From the NCBI GenBank assembly GCA_015661045.1, contig JACVQG010000102.1, forward strand, positions 1 to 5,808: 5,808 nucleotides of DNA, read 5' to 3'. Source of the stretch: Dehalococcoidia bacterium. Lineage in GTDB: Bacteria; Chloroflexota; Dehalococcoidia; JACVQG01. The translations under genes were made by a program, and so were the position numbers. Below the pieces are notes generated by a model that was not told where the DNA came from, did not search any database, and was given only the letters and a program-made list of their open reading frames with translations. Numbering within the stretch: the stretch's first letter is position 1; each line of letters starts with the position of its first letter. Of the stretch, positions 4,500 through 5,808 are shown in pieces.

Positions 4500-5561
4500 A
4501 TGAGCGCTGAAATGCCGGAGATCGGGAAAATATCGCCCGATATTTTTAGTGAACTGATATTACCGAGGCTCGGGGCCAGAAACGATAAGATTCTCGTCGG
4601 CCCTCAACATGGTGTGGATGTAGGCATAGTCGAAATCGGGGGTAAGGCAGTCTCATTCACCTGCGACCCAGTGTTCATTGTTCCTCAGTATGGCTGGGAA
4701 AGGGCTGCCTGGTTCGCTATCCATATCATCGCCTCGGACTCCGTAACCAGCGGTCTGAAGCCAAAGTACCTGTCCATAGACCTCAACCTGCCCATGGAAA
4801 TGACCAAGAAACAACTCGAAATTATGTGGACGGTCATGCACCAGCAATGCGAGCAGATAGGCATCAGCGTTATTACCGGCCACACAGCCCGTTACGAAGG
4901 CTGTCAGTACCCAATGGTCGGCGGGGCTACAATTACCGGAGTGGGCGAGTTGAATGAATATGTTACCCCGCGCTTTGCCAAAGCCGGGGACAAGCTCATT
5001 ATCACCAAGGGGCCGGCGATTGAGGCCAGCGGCATCTTCGCTACCATGTTTCCCGGGCTTCTCGAAGAAAAGTTCGGCCCTGATTTTGCAAACCGGGCCA
5101 GCAGGCTTTTCTATAAGATGTCGGTGGTGGAAGATGCGCTGACAGCTATAACTGTAGGGGTAAGGGATAACGGGGTAACGGCTTTGCACGATGCCACCGA
5201 GTGCGGGATATGGGGTGGTGTCTATGAGGTGGCTCAGGCTGTGGGGCTGGGAGTAAGGATCGAAAAGGAAAAGATAGTTATCGAAGACTGCGTGCCCGAG
5301 ATATGCCGGCTATTCGATATTGACCCTTATGCCTCGATTAGCGAGGGAACGCTTATTATAACCTGCCGCCCGCACAAAGCAGACAAAGTGGTGGATGTCC
5401 TGGCTAAGAAAGGCATCAACTCTTCGGTTGTGGGCGAGCTTACCGAGGTGAAGAAAGGTATGGTACTGGTAGAAGGGGGTAAGGAGAAAAAACTGCTGCA
5501 TCCCATCGTTGACCCGTTCTGGAGGGCCTTCTACGACGCCAGTAAAAAGTACTCCGCATGA
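4500..5561 (+). CDS. AIR synthase-related protein, HypE-like (not canonical HypE)
   Basis: This is a 353-residue cytoplasmic protein of the PurM/ThiL/SelD/HypE ATP-binding superfamily. The N-terminal half-domain (about 1-155) has SFTCDPVFIVP (52-62) and ASDSVTSGLKPKYLSIDL (79-95), which align with the HypE dimer-interface region. The AIRS C-domain (about 160-330) shows KAGDKLIITKGP (161-172), HDATECGIWGGVYEVA (230-245) and DPYASISEG (275-283), the counterparts of HypE's HDPTRGG and DP..NEG motifs. True HypE carboxamide-transfer enzymes end in a Pro-Arg-Ile-Cys tail. This protein ends DPFWRAFYDASKKYSA, with no C-terminal cysteine. The Asp-Asp of the usual DDGA nucleotide motif is replaced by HGVDVGIV (38-44). 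A role in [NiFe]-hydrogenase cyanide-ligand synthesis is therefore unlikely, and the substrate is unknown. No hyp or hydrogenase gene is nearby. The ATG at 4500 has AGGG (4491-4494) at good spacing and a second AGGAG (4483-4487) further up. Superfamily placement is secure. Confidence 0.9.
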   Translation: MSAEMPEIGKISPDIFSELILPRLGARNDKILVGPQHGVDVGIVEIGGKAVSFTCDPVFIVPQYGWERAAWFAIHIIASDSVTSGLKPKYLSIDLNLPMEMTKKQLEIMWTVMHQQCEQIGISVITGHTARYEGCQYPMVGGATITGVGELNEYVTPRFAKAGDKLIITKGPAIEASGIFATMFPGLLEEKFGPDFANRASRLFYKMSVVEDALTAITVGVRDNGVTALHDATECGIWGGVYEVAQAVGLGVRIEKEKIVIEDCVPEICRLFDIDPYASISEGTLIITCRPHKADKVVDVLAKKGINSSVVGELTEVKKGMVLVEGGKEKKLLHPIVDPFWRAFYDASKKYSA

Positions 5562-5808
5562 AGCTTGCGCCAGTTGAATATGGAGGCATGTTTGTGCGGT
5601 AATGGTTACACTAATATCAAGATAGCTTTACTTCTGGCCGCTGGATTTACATCTATGCGGGAAGTGGTTATGAATATTGGACCTGTTGGGATAGGTTGGG
5701 TGAACCCCAACCCTGACAACTCCACGAGTTGGTGATCGCTCATCTCCTCGACCCAGGTGCAGGCGCGGTCTCCTTATGGGAAACTGCTGAATGAGTGGAA
5801 CTCTTTAT
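5562..5808. other. Gene-free right edge with one hairpin
   Basis: No convincing gene follows the HypE-like gene. GGTTGGG (5694-5700) pairs with CCCAACC (5706-5712) around TGAAC, but it lies about 130 bases past the stop and has no T-run on either strand, so it is not a standard terminator. A reverse-strand frame from an ATG at 5744 (44 codons) and an open forward frame entering the right edge from about 5757 are too short and featureless to call. Confidence 0.4.

Noticed and set aside
4653..5189. Reverse-strand 178-codon frame inside the HypE-like gene
   Set aside because: It is fully antisense to a gene with strong family motifs and its own translation resembles no family. Its length reflects the codon bias of the forward gene.
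1..5808. CRISPR array, insertion sequence or toxin-antitoxin pair
   Set aside because: No regularly spaced repeats, transposase-like frames or paired small overlapping genes with such motifs were seen on either strand.
5562..5808. Short forward frame entering the right edge from about 5757
   Set aside because: Only about 17 codons are visible, with a GTG start and no RBS. There is nothing to recognise.

Overview
The window looks like bacterial chromosome from a metagenome-style assembly. The genes are short, mostly single-gene units with good Shine-Dalgarno sites and intrinsic terminators. There is no rRNA or other marker for firm placement. The mix of a CxxC zinc-ribbon protein, a HypE-like AIR synthase relative and a lone gp19-type tube protein would fit an anaerobic Chloroflexota (Dehalococcoidia-like) genome, but this is a low-confidence inference.

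Left part (1-1068). A visibly AT-rich stretch carries one reverse-strand gene that runs off the left edge. It encodes an unrecognised protein with a four-cysteine zinc-ribbon motif. At 1022-1068 lies the 3' half of a tRNA-Arg(CCU), from the anticodon loop to the encoded CCA, with no 5' half. This is the footprint expected at the distal end of an element integrated into a tRNA gene. The tRNA reads on the + strand, so the element should lie to the left and the host chromosome to the right.

Middle (1069-3723). First comes tag (DNA-3-methyladenine glycosylase I), whose zinc ligands and catalytic residues fix the start at 1350. About 670 bases without a gene follow (1899-2567). They are dense in inverted repeats between 1935 and 2145 and contain two imperfect direct repeats, so they may hold a structured RNA or the remains of a small element. 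Next are a double zinc-ribbon protein with a GTG start and a very strong terminator, and then a phage-type (T4 gp19 family) tail-tube protein. The tube gene has its own promoter, RBS and terminator and no other tail gene beside it.

Right part (3724-5808). A convergent reverse-strand gene encodes a small three-helix membrane protein (DUF5658-like). A gene-free leader and a forward-strand AIR-synthase/HypE-like protein follow. The latter lacks both the C-terminal cysteine of true HypE and the paired aspartates of the nucleotide site. The last ~250 bases hold no convincing gene.

No shared pathway is evident. The genes appear to be independently transcribed. The main points of interest are the integration-site remnant with its truncated neighbour gene, the hairpin cluster after tag, the orphan tube protein and the unusual HypE relative.
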